From Caulobacter segnis (GTDB lineage: Bacteria; Pseudomonadota; Alphaproteobacteria; Caulobacterales; Caulobacteraceae), in the NCBI RefSeq assembly GCF_029543125.1, contig NZ_JARQWW010000001.1, forward strand, positions 248,001-312,000: a stretch of DNA of 64,000 nt, in the 5' to 3' direction. Position numbers and translations under genes: made by a program. Below are positions 36,900 through 46,933 of this stretch, one piece after another. Position 1 is the stretch's first letter. Each line of letters begins with the position of its first letter. Under the pieces are notes generated by a model. It had not been told where the DNA came from, searched no databases, and worked only from the letters and a program-made list of their open reading frames with translations.

Positions 36900-37558
36900 G
36901 AGTGCTGGTGGTCGAGGACGACGCCGTCCTGCGCACGGATCTGGCGGAGGCTCTGACCGCCAGCGGCTTCGCGGTGGAGACCGCCGAGGACGGCGAGACC
37001 GCCTGGTTCCTGGGCGACACCGAAACCTTCGACGCGGTGGTGCTGGATCTGGGCCTGCCGATCCGCGACGGGCTCAGCGTGCTGAAGCTGTGGCGCGGCG
37101 CGGGCAACCGCACGCCCGTCATCGTGCTGAGCGCGCGCGGCTCGTGGATGGAGCGGGTCGAGGGAATCGACGCCGGCGCCGACGACTATCTCGCCAAGCC
37201 GTTCGAGATGGTGGAGCTGGTTTCGCGTCTTCGCGCCCTGACCCGCCGTGCGGCCGGGCAGGCGGCGGCCATCCTGACCCGCGGCCCGCTGGTGATCGAC
37301 ACCCGGCGGATGTCCGTGGCGGTGAACGGCCGGGCGCTGGAGCTGTCGCCGCTGGAATACCGCCTGCTGCATTATCTGGCGCATCACGCCGAGCGGATCG
37401 TGCCGCCGGCGGAACTGGCTGAGCATGTCTATGGCGACGCCGACGCCCGCGACCCCAACGCCCTGGAAGCCCTGATCGCCCGGCTGCGGCGCAAGACCGG
37501 TCCCAAGGTGATCGAGACCCGGCGCGGCTTCGGCTACGGCCTGGCGGCGGACGCATGA
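36896..37558 (+). CDS. OmpR/PhoP-type response regulator
   Basis: The 220-residue protein has a receiver domain with Asp8, Asp9, the phospho-acceptor Asp51 (VVLDLGLPIRDG), Ser79 and Lys101 (YLAKPF). A winged-helix effector domain follows from about 125 (LELSPLEYRLLHYLAHHAERIV, then DPNALEALIARLRRK and IETRRGFGYGL). It overlaps both the PepSY gene and the sensor kinase by ATGA. The pattern is closest to PhoP/QseB-like regulators. It probably binds the CGTCAG direct repeats at 36548 and 38889. Confidence 0.95.
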   Translation: MRVLVVEDDAVLRTDLAEALTASGFAVETAEDGETAWFLGDTETFDAVVLDLGLPIRDGLSVLKLWRGAGNRTPVIVLSARGSWMERVEGIDAGADDYLAKPFEMVELVSRLRALTRRAAGQAAAILTRGPLVIDTRRMSVAVNGRALELSPLEYRLLHYLAHHAERIVPPAELAEHVYGDADARDPNALEALIARLRRKTGPKVIETRRGFGYGLAADA

Positions 37559-38871
37559 AGAGCGGCTCCCTGCGTCTGAGGCTGCTGGCCATGGCCGGCA
37601 CCGCGATCGCCGCGGCTCTGTTCGTGGCCTTCATCGCCCTGTCGGCCATGTTCGAACAGCATGTGGAGCGGCGCTATGGCGAGCAACTGGATATGCACGT
37701 CCAGAGTCTGGCCGCCCGCCTGACCCTGACGCCGGAGCGCCAGCTGGCGCTGTCACGCCCCTTGAGCGACACGCGGTTCAGCCAGCCGCTCAGCGGCGTC
37801 TATTGGACCGTGACCGACCCTGTCACCGGCCGGCAGATCCACTCCCGCTCGCTCTGGGACCGCCAGCCGCCGCCGCCGGGCGCGGAGACCGAGGTGGGCC
37901 GCCCCCGCCGCGAGGCCGGACTTCTGGTGGCCGAACGCCGGGTCCGCCTGATCCGCGACGGCCGCCCCTACCCCGCCATCCTGCAGGCCTCCATGGACGA
38001 CACCGCCGTGGCCGACGCCCGGCACGAGTTCAACGAGGACCTGGCCCTGTCGCTGATCGTGGTCGGCATCGCCCTGTCGCTGGCCGCCTGGATTCAAGTC
38101 GAGGTGGGGCTGCGCCCGCTGGAGCGGCTGCGCAGCGCCGCCGACCGACTGGACGATCCGCAAGCCCGCCTGGCCGAACGCCACCCCAGCGAGGTCCTGC
38201 CCCTGGTGGCCGCCATCAATCGGCTGCTGGACGCCCGGGCGGCCTCGATCCAGGCGGCCCAGGCGCGGGCCGGGGATCTGGCGCATGGGCTGAAGACCCC
38301 GCTGGCGGCCCTGCGCAATCAGGCCGGTCGCCTGGCCGCCGCCGGGCACGAGGACGCCGCCGCGGCCATGCAGGCCGCCGTGACGGCGATGGAGCGGCAG
38401 GTGAACCGCGAACTGACCCGCGTGCGCGCCGCCGCCGCCGCCGAGGCGCCGCGCCAGGTCTGCCGCATGCACACCGTGACCGGCCAGCTGATCCGGGTGA
38501 TCTCGCGCACCACCGAGGGCGAGCGCCTGACCTGGCGCAACGAAGTGCCGGAAGACGCCGTCGGCCCGATCAGCCACGCCGATCTGGCGGAAGCGCTGGG
38601 GGCGATTCTCGACAATGCGGCCCGACACGCCCGCGCCACGGTTCGGATCGGCGTCGAGGACGCCGCCCTGGTGGTTGAGGACGACGGCCCGGGCATGGAC
38701 GAAGCCCAGCGTCAGACGGCCGTGCGCCGAGGCGGGCGGCTGGACGAGCGGGGATCGGCCGGCCTGGGCCTGGCCATCGCGACGGAGGTTCTGGCGGCCT
38801 ACGACTGGTCGCTGTCCCTGGAGAAAAGTCCGCTCGGCGGGCTTCTTGTCCGCCTTTCTCCAGAAAACTGA
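37555..38871 (+). CDS. Sensor histidine kinase partner of the PepSY/OmpR system
   Basis: The 438-residue protein has two membrane segments (about 8-32 and 161-182) that enclose a 128-residue periplasmic sensor domain. A HAMP-like linker follows, then the phospho-acceptor His244 in DLAHGLKTPLAALRNQ. The ATPase domain has an N box (ALGAILDNAARHA), G1 (VVEDDGPGMD) and G2 (RGSAGLGLAIATEV). The sensor region is PhoQ/FeuQ-like in layout, but the signal is unknown. Cation or antimicrobial-peptide sensing would be usual for this class (inference). Confidence 0.94.
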   Translation: MKSGSLRLRLLAMAGTAIAAALFVAFIALSAMFEQHVERRYGEQLDMHVQSLAARLTLTPERQLALSRPLSDTRFSQPLSGVYWTVTDPVTGRQIHSRSLWDRQPPPPGAETEVGRPRREAGLLVAERRVRLIRDGRPYPAILQASMDDTAVADARHEFNEDLALSLIVVGIALSLAAWIQVEVGLRPLERLRSAADRLDDPQARLAERHPSEVLPLVAAINRLLDARAASIQAAQARAGDLAHGLKTPLAALRNQAGRLAAAGHEDAAAAMQAAVTAMERQVNRELTRVRAAAAAEAPRQVCRMHTVTGQLIRVISRTTEGERLTWRNEVPEDAVGPISHADLAEALGAILDNAARHARATVRIGVEDAALVVEDDGPGMDEAQRQTAVRRGGRLDERGSAGLGLAIATEVLAAYDWSLSLEKSPLGGLLVRLSPEN

Positions 38872-38888
38872 CATCACATCGTCGTCGT

Positions 38889-38905
38889 CGTCAGCCGAAC
38901 GTCAG
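38889..38905. promoter_or_regulatory. Second CGTCAG-N5-CGTCAG operator
   Basis: CGTCAG at 38889-38894 and 38900-38905, 11 bp apart, followed by GTTCG. Over 22 bases it matches the 36548 site at 18 positions (shared CGTCAGCC, then CGTCAGGTT). It lies 54 bases before the 68-residue gene and 18 bases past the kinase stop, so the same regulator likely drives that gene. Confidence 0.65.
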
Positions 38906-38959
38906 GTTCGCGCGTTCAAGCTTCAGCACCGCACGCCAACCCGCTGACAGGGAGACGTC

Positions 38960-39166
38960 ATGAACCAGATTTCCGAATTGCTGCAGGATGCCGCCACGGT
39001 CCTGTCCATGCCGCCGGAGCGCAACGAGGCCCGCTATCGCAAGATCATCCTGGAGCTGCGCCGTTCGGCCGGCAGCTTCGAGGCCCGCTACGACGACTAT
39101 GTCCGCAGCGAGGTCTATCGCCGGGCGCTGAGCACCCGGTTGAACCGGTCGGCGCGAGCCTCCTGA
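38960..39166 (+). CDS. Small helical protein, likely member of the regulon
   Basis: A 68-residue soluble, charged protein (MNQISELLQDAATVLSMPPE, later RNEARYRKIILELRRSAGSF and YDDYVRSEVYRRAL). It is predicted mostly helical. No known domain is recognised. GGGAGA lies 6 bases before the ATG. Its upstream region holds the second CGTCAG repeat pair, so it is probably an output of the two-component system rather than a random short gene. Confidence 0.65.
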   Translation: MNQISELLQDAATVLSMPPERNEARYRKIILELRRSAGSFEARYDDYVRSEVYRRALSTRLNRSARAS

Positions 39167-39170
39167 ACCG

Positions 39171-40559
<1,389 letters not shown>

Positions 40560-40567
40560 GGTGAGCG

Positions 40568-40590
40568 GCCGCCCGTGGGAGACGGGCGGC
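40568..40590. other. Hairpin just before the sdaA start
   Basis: GCCGCCCGT (40568-40576) and ACGGGCGGC (40582-40590) form a perfect stem around GGGAG. On the minus strand it separates the M28 stop (40598) from the sdaA start (40559). Without a T-run it is a weak terminator, but it would fold in the sdaA leader and could limit translation or read-through. Confidence 0.5.
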
Positions 40591-40597
40591 GCGATCC

Positions 40598-42244
40598 TTA
40601 CTTGCGTTCGGACTTGGAGGCGTCGCGGGCGGCCTTGAACTCCTGCCCGTCGGCCCATTCCGGCCAGCGGTTGGAGTCCGCCAGGGCACGGCCCGTGTCG
40701 TAAAGCAGGCTCAGGTCGGCGACCATGCCGGTGAACGGCCAGCTTTCCTCGAACTCGTCCGCCGGCTGGTGATAGCGGTCGCGGCCATAGGTTTCGCCCC
40801 ACGCCTTCGACGCTTCACGGCCGCCCACGACCATGTCGCGGCCCGACCCGAAGGACAGGGCCGGCACGCCGCGCTTGGCGAACGGGAAGTGGTCCGAACG
40901 GTAGAAGCCGCCAGACTGCTGGTTGGGGTCGCGGATGAAGGTGCGGTTGTTCTTGGCGCCCTCAGCGATCAGGTCGTCCAGCAGGCCGAACTCGGCCGAT
41001 CCGCTGATGGTGAAGTCCTTGGCCGGGCCCTGCGGGCTGATGGAGTCCATGTTGATGACCCCGGCGGTTTTGGCCAGCGGGTACAGCGGGTTGGCGGCGT
41101 AGTACTCCGAACCCAGCAGGCCCTTCTCTTCCGCCGTCACGGCCATGAACACCACGGTGCGGTCAGTGCGCGGAGCCTTGGCGTAGGCGCGGCCCAGCTC
41201 CAGCAGGCCGGCGATGCCGGTCGCGTTGTCGATGGCGCCGTTGTAGATCGTGTCGCCGCGGGCGTCCGCCAAGCCGACGCCCAGATGGTCCCAGTGGCCG
41301 CTGTAGATCACCGTCTCGTCCGGACGGGTCTTGCCGGTCAGCTTGCCCACCACGTTCTTGGAGACGATCGTCTCCTGCTTCACGTCGTAGTCGGCCGAGA
41401 AGGTCACGCCGTTCAGGACCACCGGCTTGAACGCGCGGGTCTGGGCCTGCTTCTTCAGCGCCTCGAAATCCAGTCCGGCCTGCTTGAACAGGTCCACGGT
41501 CAGGTCGCGCTGGATCCAGCCCTCGACCGGGGCATGGGTGTCGCCGGGGTTCTTCCGCACCACGTCGAACATGGTGTTGGTGTTGGAGTTCTTGACCGTC
41601 GCCCAGCCGTAGGAGGCCGGCGCCGTCTCGTGGATGACGATGAAGCCGACGGCGCCCTGGCGCGCGGCCTCTTCGTACTTGTAGGTCCAGCGGCCGTAGT
41701 AGGTCATGGCCTTGCCGCCGAAGTCGCCCTGCCCGGTCTCGAAGTCCGGGTCGTTGACGAGGACGAGGGCGATCTTGCCCTTCAGGTCCATGCCCTTGAA
41801 GTCGTCCCAGTTCTTTTCCGGGGCGCTGACGCCGTAGCCGACGAACACCACCGGGGCGTCCTTCACCGACACGTGGCTTTCGCCGCGCATGTTGGCGCGG
41901 ATGGCCACGTCCTCGCCCTGGCGCAGCGGCTTGGCCAGACCGCCGATGGTCAGGCTCAGGCTCGGCGTGCCGACGATGTCCGACTTGGCCAGCGGCACGT
42001 CCTGGGTCCAGGCGCGCTTGCCGTTCTTCAGGTCGCCGCCCGGCTCCAGGCCCGCGGCCTTCATCTGGGCGGAAATGTAATCGACAGTCTTGACCTCGCC
42101 CGCCGTGGCGGGCCCCCGGCCTTCGAAGGCGTCGGAGGACAGGGTCTTCACATCCGCCTTCAGGCGAGCCGCTTCCATGGGCGGCGCGGCGAAGGCCACG
42201 ACCGGCAGAGCGGCGAAGACGGTGCAGAGCAGAAGCTTTTTCAT
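40598..42244 (-). CDS. Secreted M28-family metallopeptidase with PA domain
   Basis: The 548-residue protein has a signal peptide (MKKLLLCTVFAALPVVAFA). A PA-type insert spans about 110-250 (SVKDAPVVFVGYGVSAPEKN). The zinc peptidase domain carries ligands SGHWDHLG (His), AIDNATG (bridging Asp), VTAEEKGLLGS (catalytic Glu and ligand Glu), NMDSI (Asp) and RYHQPAD (His). All expected ligands are present. It is likely a periplasmic or secreted aminopeptidase that scavenges peptides. It precedes sdaA on the same strand. Confidence 0.92.
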   Translation of the reverse strand: MKKLLLCTVFAALPVVAFAAPPMEAARLKADVKTLSSDAFEGRGPATAGEVKTVDYISAQMKAAGLEPGGDLKNGKRAWTQDVPLAKSDIVGTPSLSLTIGGLAKPLRQGEDVAIRANMRGESHVSVKDAPVVFVGYGVSAPEKNWDDFKGMDLKGKIALVLVNDPDFETGQGDFGGKAMTYYGRWTYKYEEAARQGAVGFIVIHETAPASYGWATVKNSNTNTMFDVVRKNPGDTHAPVEGWIQRDLTVDLFKQAGLDFEALKKQAQTRAFKPVVLNGVTFSADYDVKQETIVSKNVVGKLTGKTRPDETVIYSGHWDHLGVGLADARGDTIYNGAIDNATGIAGLLELGRAYAKAPRTDRTVVFMAVTAEEKGLLGSEYYAANPLYPLAKTAGVINMDSISPQGPAKDFTISGSAEFGLLDDLIAEGAKNNRTFIRDPNQQSGGFYRSDHFPFAKRGVPALSFGSGRDMVVGGREASKAWGETYGRDRYHQPADEFEESWPFTGMVADLSLLYDTGRALADSNRWPEWADGQEFKAARDASKSERK

Positions 42245-42281
42245 GGACGTTTCCAGACGACCTTATCTTTGAGGCGGCGGA

Positions 42282-42312
42282 CCCTAGCGCCGCCTTTGCG
42301 CCGCCGCTAGGG
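42282..42312. other. Inverted repeat in the M28-MDR divergent region
   Basis: CCCTAGCG (42282-42289) pairs with CGCTAGGG (42305-42312) around 15 bases. The remaining 250-base gap (42245-42495) holds no gene I can support and no firm promoter; GGGAGA at about 42484 serves as the ribosome site of the following gene. Confidence 0.35.
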
Positions 42313-42495
42313 CCGTCCGAGAGACCATCGGTCACGGTGCCGGTCACGTCGCAAACTTGAGCTTGTGGCGCACGGATTGGAGCACCATCCGCGCCTTCGG
42401 ACACCCGCGAAGGCCGAACGATCGTTTGAACCGCGCCCGACTTTGCGCCTAAGCTCCGCGCCAAAACACGCCGCGTCGGCAAGGGAGACCGCCTT

Positions 42496-43635
42496 ATGTC
42501 ATCGACCAACTTCGAACAGGGCCTGCAGCTTCATTCAAAGGTCACCTCCGGCGGCGAGCTGGAGCTGAGCCTGGCGAAGGTCGCCACCCCGACCCCGGGA
42601 GAGAACGACATCGTCGTGCGGGTGGAGGCGGCGCCGATCAATCCGTCCGACCTGGGCCTGCTGATCGGCCCGGCGGACATCTCCACCGCCACGTCCAGCG
42701 CCGGCGAGTTCGGCCCCGTGGTCCGCGCGCCGGTTCCGCAAGGCGCGCTGAAGGGCCTGAAGGCCCGCCTGGATCAGCCCATGGAGGTCGGCAATGAAGG
42801 CGCGGGCACCGTGGTGGCCGCCGGCTCGGGCGCGGCCGCCCAAGCCCTGATCGGCAAGCGCGTGGCCCTGGCCGGCGGCGCCATGTTCAGCCAGTTCCGC
42901 GTAGTCGACGCCCGCCAGGCCTTCGTCCTGCCGGACCACATCACCTCGGAACAGGGGGCCTCGGCCTTCGTCAATCCGCTCACCGCGCTGGGCATGGTGG
43001 AGACCATGCGGATGGAGGGCCACACCGCCCTGGTCCACACAGCGGCGGCCTCGAACCTGGGCCAGATGCTGAATCGCCTCTGCCAGGCCGAAGGGATCGG
43101 TCTGGTCAATGTCGTGCGCAGCCCGGCTCAGGCAGACCTGCTGCGCCAGCAAGGCGCCAAGCATGTGGTGGATTCCAGCGCCGAGAGCTTCATCAACGAC
43201 CTGACCGCCGCGATCACCGAGACCGGCGCGACCCTGGCCTTCGACGCCGTGGGCGGCGGCCGACTGGTGGGCCAGATCCTCACCGCCATGGAGGCGGGCG
43301 CGGTGGCGCGCATGTCGGAGTACAGCCGCTACGGCTCCACCACCTTCAAGCAGGCCTATATCTACGGCGCGCTGGACACCCGGCCGACGGAGCTGTCGCG
43401 GGCCTTCGGCTTCTCCTGGGCCATCGGCGCCTGGCTGCTGACGCCGTTCCTGCAGAAGATCGGCATGGAAGGCATGATGCGCCTGCGCGCCAAGGTGGCC
43501 GCCGAGCTGACCACCACCTTCGCCAGCCGCTATCACCAGACCCTGTCGCTCAGCGAGGCCCTGGAGCTGCCGAACCTCGCCGCCTATGCGCGCCGCGCCA
43601 CCGGCGAGAAGTACCTGATCGACCCCAGCCGCTGA
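42496..43635 (+). CDS. Zinc-free MDR oxidoreductase (quinone-reductase-like)
   Basis: The 379-residue product has a GroES-like domain (NDIVVRVEAAPINPSDLGLL) and a Rossmann domain whose nucleotide motif is unusual: VHTAAASNLGQMLNRLCQ in place of the AxxGGxG loop of most quinone reductases. An insert of about 30 residues near 55-85 (STATSSAGEFGPVVRAPVPQ) distinguishes it from the QOR at 29838. Cofactor is probably NADP(H) and substrate unknown. GGGAGA precedes the start. Confidence 0.85.
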   Translation: MSSTNFEQGLQLHSKVTSGGELELSLAKVATPTPGENDIVVRVEAAPINPSDLGLLIGPADISTATSSAGEFGPVVRAPVPQGALKGLKARLDQPMEVGNEGAGTVVAAGSGAAAQALIGKRVALAGGAMFSQFRVVDARQAFVLPDHITSEQGASAFVNPLTALGMVETMRMEGHTALVHTAAASNLGQMLNRLCQAEGIGLVNVVRSPAQADLLRQQGAKHVVDSSAESFINDLTAAITETGATLAFDAVGGGRLVGQILTAMEAGAVARMSEYSRYGSTTFKQAYIYGALDTRPTELSRAFGFSWAIGAWLLTPFLQKIGMEGMMRLRAKVAAELTTTFASRYHQTLSLSEALELPNLAAYARRATGEKYLIDPSR

Positions 43636-43717
43636 TCCGGCCCGCCGAACCCGCGCAACCCCTTGGCGAAGCAGCGGGTTCGGCATAGACCGGCGTTCAG
43701 GGACATACGGGGCTTCC

Positions 43718-44323
43718 ATGCGGAAATTTTTGTTGGCGGCGGGAGCCGCCTTTGTCGCGCTGTCGGGTTCGGCCAGCGCGCAAGAGGTCTTCGTGGGCGT
43801 GTTCGGCCACGACGTGACGTTCATCGGCAGCGCCCTGGGCGTGGGCGCGGCGGGCAAGGAGGACGGGGTCGACATCATGGTCGGCGTGCGGTCCGACCGC
43901 TGGGAGCGCGCGCCCTGGCTGGGCAAGCCCAAGTTCTACGCCCAGGCCAGCGCCAACACGTCTGGCGACACCAGCTTCGTATCGGGCGGCCTGGTGTGGC
44001 CGATCGATTTCGGGGACGAGGACGGCTTCTACTTCCAGCCCGGCCTCGGTCTGGCCTATCAGGACGGCTATTCGAAGCTGCCCAGCTTCCGGGAGCCGAA
44101 CCTGACGCCGCAGGAGCTGCAGCGCCGCATCGACCTGCGCGAGGAGCGCATCGAGTTCGGCTCCAAGATTCTGTTCCAGCCGGAACTGACCCTGGGCTAC
44201 CGCTTCAACGAGAAGATCGCCGCGGAATTGTCCTGGGTTCACCTCAGCCATGGTCAAATCCTGGCCAGCGGCAAGAACGAGGGCCTTGACGACGTCGGCG
44301 TGCGGCTGGTTTACAGCTTCTGA
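43718..44323 (+). CDS. PagL-like lipid A 3-O-deacylase / acyloxyacyl hydrolase
   Basis: The 201-residue protein has a signal peptide (MRKFLLAAGAAFVALSGSASA) and the pattern of an 8-stranded outer-membrane barrel ending in aromatic SF. The PagL active-site motif is present near the end: VHLSHGQILASGKNEG, with His, Ser and the downstream Glu in the expected spacing. It would remove the 3-O acyl chain from lipid A at the outer leaflet. A terminal Phe (VRLVYSF) agrees with BAM-dependent insertion. It stands alone before purA. Confidence 0.85.
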   Translation: MRKFLLAAGAAFVALSGSASAQEVFVGVFGHDVTFIGSALGVGAAGKEDGVDIMVGVRSDRWERAPWLGKPKFYAQASANTSGDTSFVSGGLVWPIDFGDEDGFYFQPGLGLAYQDGYSKLPSFREPNLTPQELQRRIDLREERIEFGSKILFQPELTLGYRFNEKIAAELSWVHLSHGQILASGKNEGLDDVGVRLVYSF

Positions 44324-44328
44324 CTTTC

Positions 44329-44348
44329 GGGCGGCCTTCCCGCCGCCC
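44329..44348 (+). terminator. Hairpin after the PagL-like gene
   Basis: GGGCGGC (44329-44335) pairs with GCCGCCC (44342-44348) around CTTCCC, starting five bases after the stop codon. The T-run is missing, so it is a weak terminator or a 3'-end stabiliser. Confidence 0.4.
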
Positions 44349-44434
44349 TCCTGACAACCTGATAACCGCCCCCTGCCGAGACCTGTCGAAGGGCTTGGGG
44401 CGTCGCCGGGCAGGACGAGAAAGCGTATCCGAAA

Positions 44435-45721
44435 ATGGCCAACGTCACCGTGATCGGCGCCCAATGGGGCGACGAGGGCAAGGGCAAGATCGTCGACTGG
44501 CTCAGCAACCGCGCCGACGTGGTCGTGCGGTTCCAGGGCGGCCACAACGCCGGCCACACGCTGGTCGTGGACGGCAAGGTCTACAAGCTGGCCCTGCTGC
44601 CGTCGGGCGTGGTGCAGGGCAAGCTGTCGGTCATCGGCAACGGCGTGGTCATCGACCCCTGGCACCTGCTGGACGAGATCGGCCGCATCGCCGACCAGGG
44701 CGTGGCGATCACCCCCGAGATGCTGGTGGTGGCGGACAACGCCTGCCTGATCCTGCCGCTGCACAAGGACCTGGACCAAGCGCGGGAAGCCGCCTCGTCC
44801 CAGAAGATCGGCACCACCGGCCGCGGCATCGGCCCGGCCTATGAAGACAAGGTGGGCCGCCGCGCCATCCGCGTCGCCGACTTGGCCGATCCGGAAGCCC
44901 TGAAGCCCAAGATCGAGCGCCTGCTGAGCCACCACGGCGCCCTGCGCCGCGGCCTCGGCCTGCCGGAAGCCGACGGCGAGGCCCTGCTGGCCCAACTGCT
45001 GGAGATCGCGCCGAAGATCCTGGCCTACGCCAAGCCGGCTTGGCGCCTGCTGGACAAGGCCGCCAAGGAAGGCCGCCGCATCCTGTTCGAAGGCGCGCAG
45101 GGCGCCCTGCTCGACGTGGACCACGGCACCTATCCGTTCGTCACCTCGTCCAACACCGTGGCCGGTCAGGCCGCGGCCGGTTCGGGCATGGGCCCGCGCG
45201 GCCCCGGCTACGTCCTGGGCATCGTGAAGGCCTACACCACCCGCGTGGGCGAAGGCCCCTTCGCCGCCGAACTGAATGACGAGGTGGGCAAGCACCTGGC
45301 CACGGTCGGCCGCGAGGTCGGCGTGAACACCGGCCGCGCCCGCCGCTGCGGCTGGTTCGACGCGGTTCTGGTGCGCCAGTCCGTAGCCCTGAACGGCATC
45401 GACGGCGTGGCCCTGACCAAGCTGGACGTGCTGGACGGCCTGAAGACCCTGAAGATCTGCGTCGGCTACAAGATCGGCGACCGCACCCTGGACTATCTGC
45501 CCGCCGGCATGCGCGACCAGGCCGCGGCCATCCCGATCTATGAAGAGATGGAGGGGTGGGACGAAAGCACGCAGGGCGCCCGCTCGACGAAGGATTTGCC
45601 CGCGAATGCGGTGAAATATGTCCGTAGAATCGAGGAGTTGATCGAAGCGCCGGTCGCATTGCTCTCGACCAGCCCGGAACGCGACGATACCATCCTGATG
45701 CGTGACCCCTTTCAGGGGTGA
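44435..45721 (+). CDS. purA: Adenylosuccinate synthetase
   Basis: GTP-dependent first step from IMP to AMP. The 428-residue protein carries [16 protein letters not shown], the IMP-binding [44 protein letters not shown] and [12 protein letters not shown], all diagnostic. The 111-base gap upstream carries only the post-PagL hairpin. Hairpins after its stop separate it from the next gene. Confidence 0.98.
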   Translation: MANVTVIGAQWGDEGKGKIVDWLSNRADVVVRFQGGHNAGHTLVVDGKVYKLALLPSGVVQGKLSVIGNGVVIDPWHLLDEIGRIADQGVAITPEMLVVADNACLILPLHKDLDQAREAASSQKIGTTGRGIGPAYEDKVGRRAIRVADLADPEALKPKIERLLSHHGALRRGLGLPEADGEALLAQLLEIAPKILAYAKPAWRLLDKAAKEGRRILFEGAQGALLDVDHGTYPFVTSSNTVAGQAAAGSGMGPRGPGYVLGIVKAYTTRVGEGPFAAELNDEVGKHLATVGREVGVNTGRARRCGWFDAVLVRQSVALNGIDGVALTKLDVLDGLKTLKICVGYKIGDRTLDYLPAGMRDQAAAIPIYEEMEGWDESTQGARSTKDLPANAVKYVRRIEELIEAPVALLSTSPERDDTILMRDPFQG

Positions 45722-45727
45722 AGCGGA

Positions 45728-45751
45728 TGTGGTTAGCCAAGCTCAACCACA
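45728..45751 (+). terminator. Hairpin pair after purA
   Basis: TGTGGTTAGC (45728-45737) pairs with GCT-C-AACCACA (41-51 of the same block) with one bulged C. The AACCAC arm can also pair with GTGGT at 45758-45762, which runs into GGGGCTTTT. Two exclusive pairings before a short T-run look like a simple terminator with alternative folds. Confidence 0.4.
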
Positions 45752-45907
45752 CGCGACGTGGTGGGGCTTTTGGCTACGGGGGAGGCGAGACTTTTGTCCG
45801 CCCTTGGGAAATTCGGATCCGGCGGCGGTGATCGCTCGGCGCGTGGCTTGCGCGCCCTGCAAAAGACCGCGTCGACCAGCCGTGTTCTCAATCTACCCGC
45901 CGTTGAG

Positions 45908-46924
45908 ATGCAGAGCGGGACCCGTCCTGAGTATCTGGAATCACCGCTTTTCCGCAGCCGGGTGCTCAACACCGCGCTGATCATCAAGCACCGGCTGCGA
46001 CCCGACGACTCCTACCTGTTCGACGACGCGCGGGCGACGGCGACCAAGATCATCATCCCCTTCGAGCGCAGCGACCTGGGCCTGGGCGGCCAGTCGCTGT
46101 TCGTGGGGCAGCGCGGCTGGACCGACATCCTGCGCGAAGCGTGCCGCGACGTGCCGGACATCACGGGCGACCTGCGCGTCCTGCGGATCATCGACGCCCT
46201 GCCCTCGCTGGACCCGTTCCTGCTGCGCGAGAACCTGCGCCGGCACGGGCACCGCGTGGCGCCCTGCTACTTCGCCATCTCTCAGGCGGACATGGAGCAG
46301 ATGCAGAGCTTCGTGGGCGGGCAGATCTCCGAGCTCACGCGCCTGGCCTACGACGGCAAGACCAGCGCCAACGAGACCGGCAGCCTGGTGAAGGCCCTGC
46401 TGTCCACGGACGTGGACGAGCGCCTGGAGCCCCTGCGCCGCACCCTGGTGCTGGAGGGCGAAAGCTTCCGCGAGGGCGTGTTCAGTTGGAAGGGCGTCCT
46501 CTACTACAAGTGGATGTTCAGCGTGCTGGAGCCGCAGCTGCGCTCCGTGGTCCGGGAACTGGGCGACCTGGTGGCCAGCCGCGTGCCGGACCCCGACACG
46601 GCCTCTCATATCGACACCGTCCGCAAGCGCCTGCAGCGGTCGATCCTGCTGCAGAAGCGCGACGTCCAGCGCACGCTGGAAGTCTATAATGACGCCTTCC
46701 GCGACCTGACCATCAACGGCAAGGCCCAGGCCTTCCGCGCCTTCCTGCTGTCGGCGCCGGAACTGTTCCTGTCTTTGGGCGAGAAGATCGGCGCGATCTC
46801 TCACATCAGCAGCTTCTGGCGTTACCGCTTCCCGGCGGGTCGTCCGCCGGTGGCGCCGGTGGACGAGGTGTACGACATCCTCAACGACTTCGAGGCCAGC
46901 CTGCAACGGCAGCAGGAAGCGTAA
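45908..46924 (+). CDS. Unknown soluble protein in the rpoH-linked pseudo-receiver cluster
   Basis: A 338-residue product with no signal peptide, no membrane segment and no domain I recognise. It is largely helical. Distinct stretches are RVLNTALIIKHRLRPDDSYL, SLFVGQRGWTDILREACRD, and a conserved-looking FSWKGVLYYKWMFSVLEPQL. The ATG at 45908 is preferred. A GTG at 45758 would add 50 residues, but that segment has weak coding bias and no ribosome site. It ends 9 bases before the first receiver gene, so the two are co-transcribed. The arrangement suggests a partner or target of the receivers (inference). Confidence 0.75.
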   Translation: MQSGTRPEYLESPLFRSRVLNTALIIKHRLRPDDSYLFDDARATATKIIIPFERSDLGLGGQSLFVGQRGWTDILREACRDVPDITGDLRVLRIIDALPSLDPFLLRENLRRHGHRVAPCYFAISQADMEQMQSFVGGQISELTRLAYDGKTSANETGSLVKALLSTDVDERLEPLRRTLVLEGESFREGVFSWKGVLYYKWMFSVLEPQLRSVVRELGDLVASRVPDPDTASHIDTVRKRLQRSILLQKRDVQRTLEVYNDAFRDLTINGKAQAFRAFLLSAPELFLSLGEKIGAISHISSFWRYRFPAGRPPVAPVDEVYDILNDFEASLQRQQEA

Positions 46925-46933
46925 AGCCGCCGC

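Noticed and set aside
45758-45907. GTG start giving 50 more residues to the unknown protein
   Set aside because: Weak coding bias, no ribosome site, and the segment overlaps hairpins after purA.
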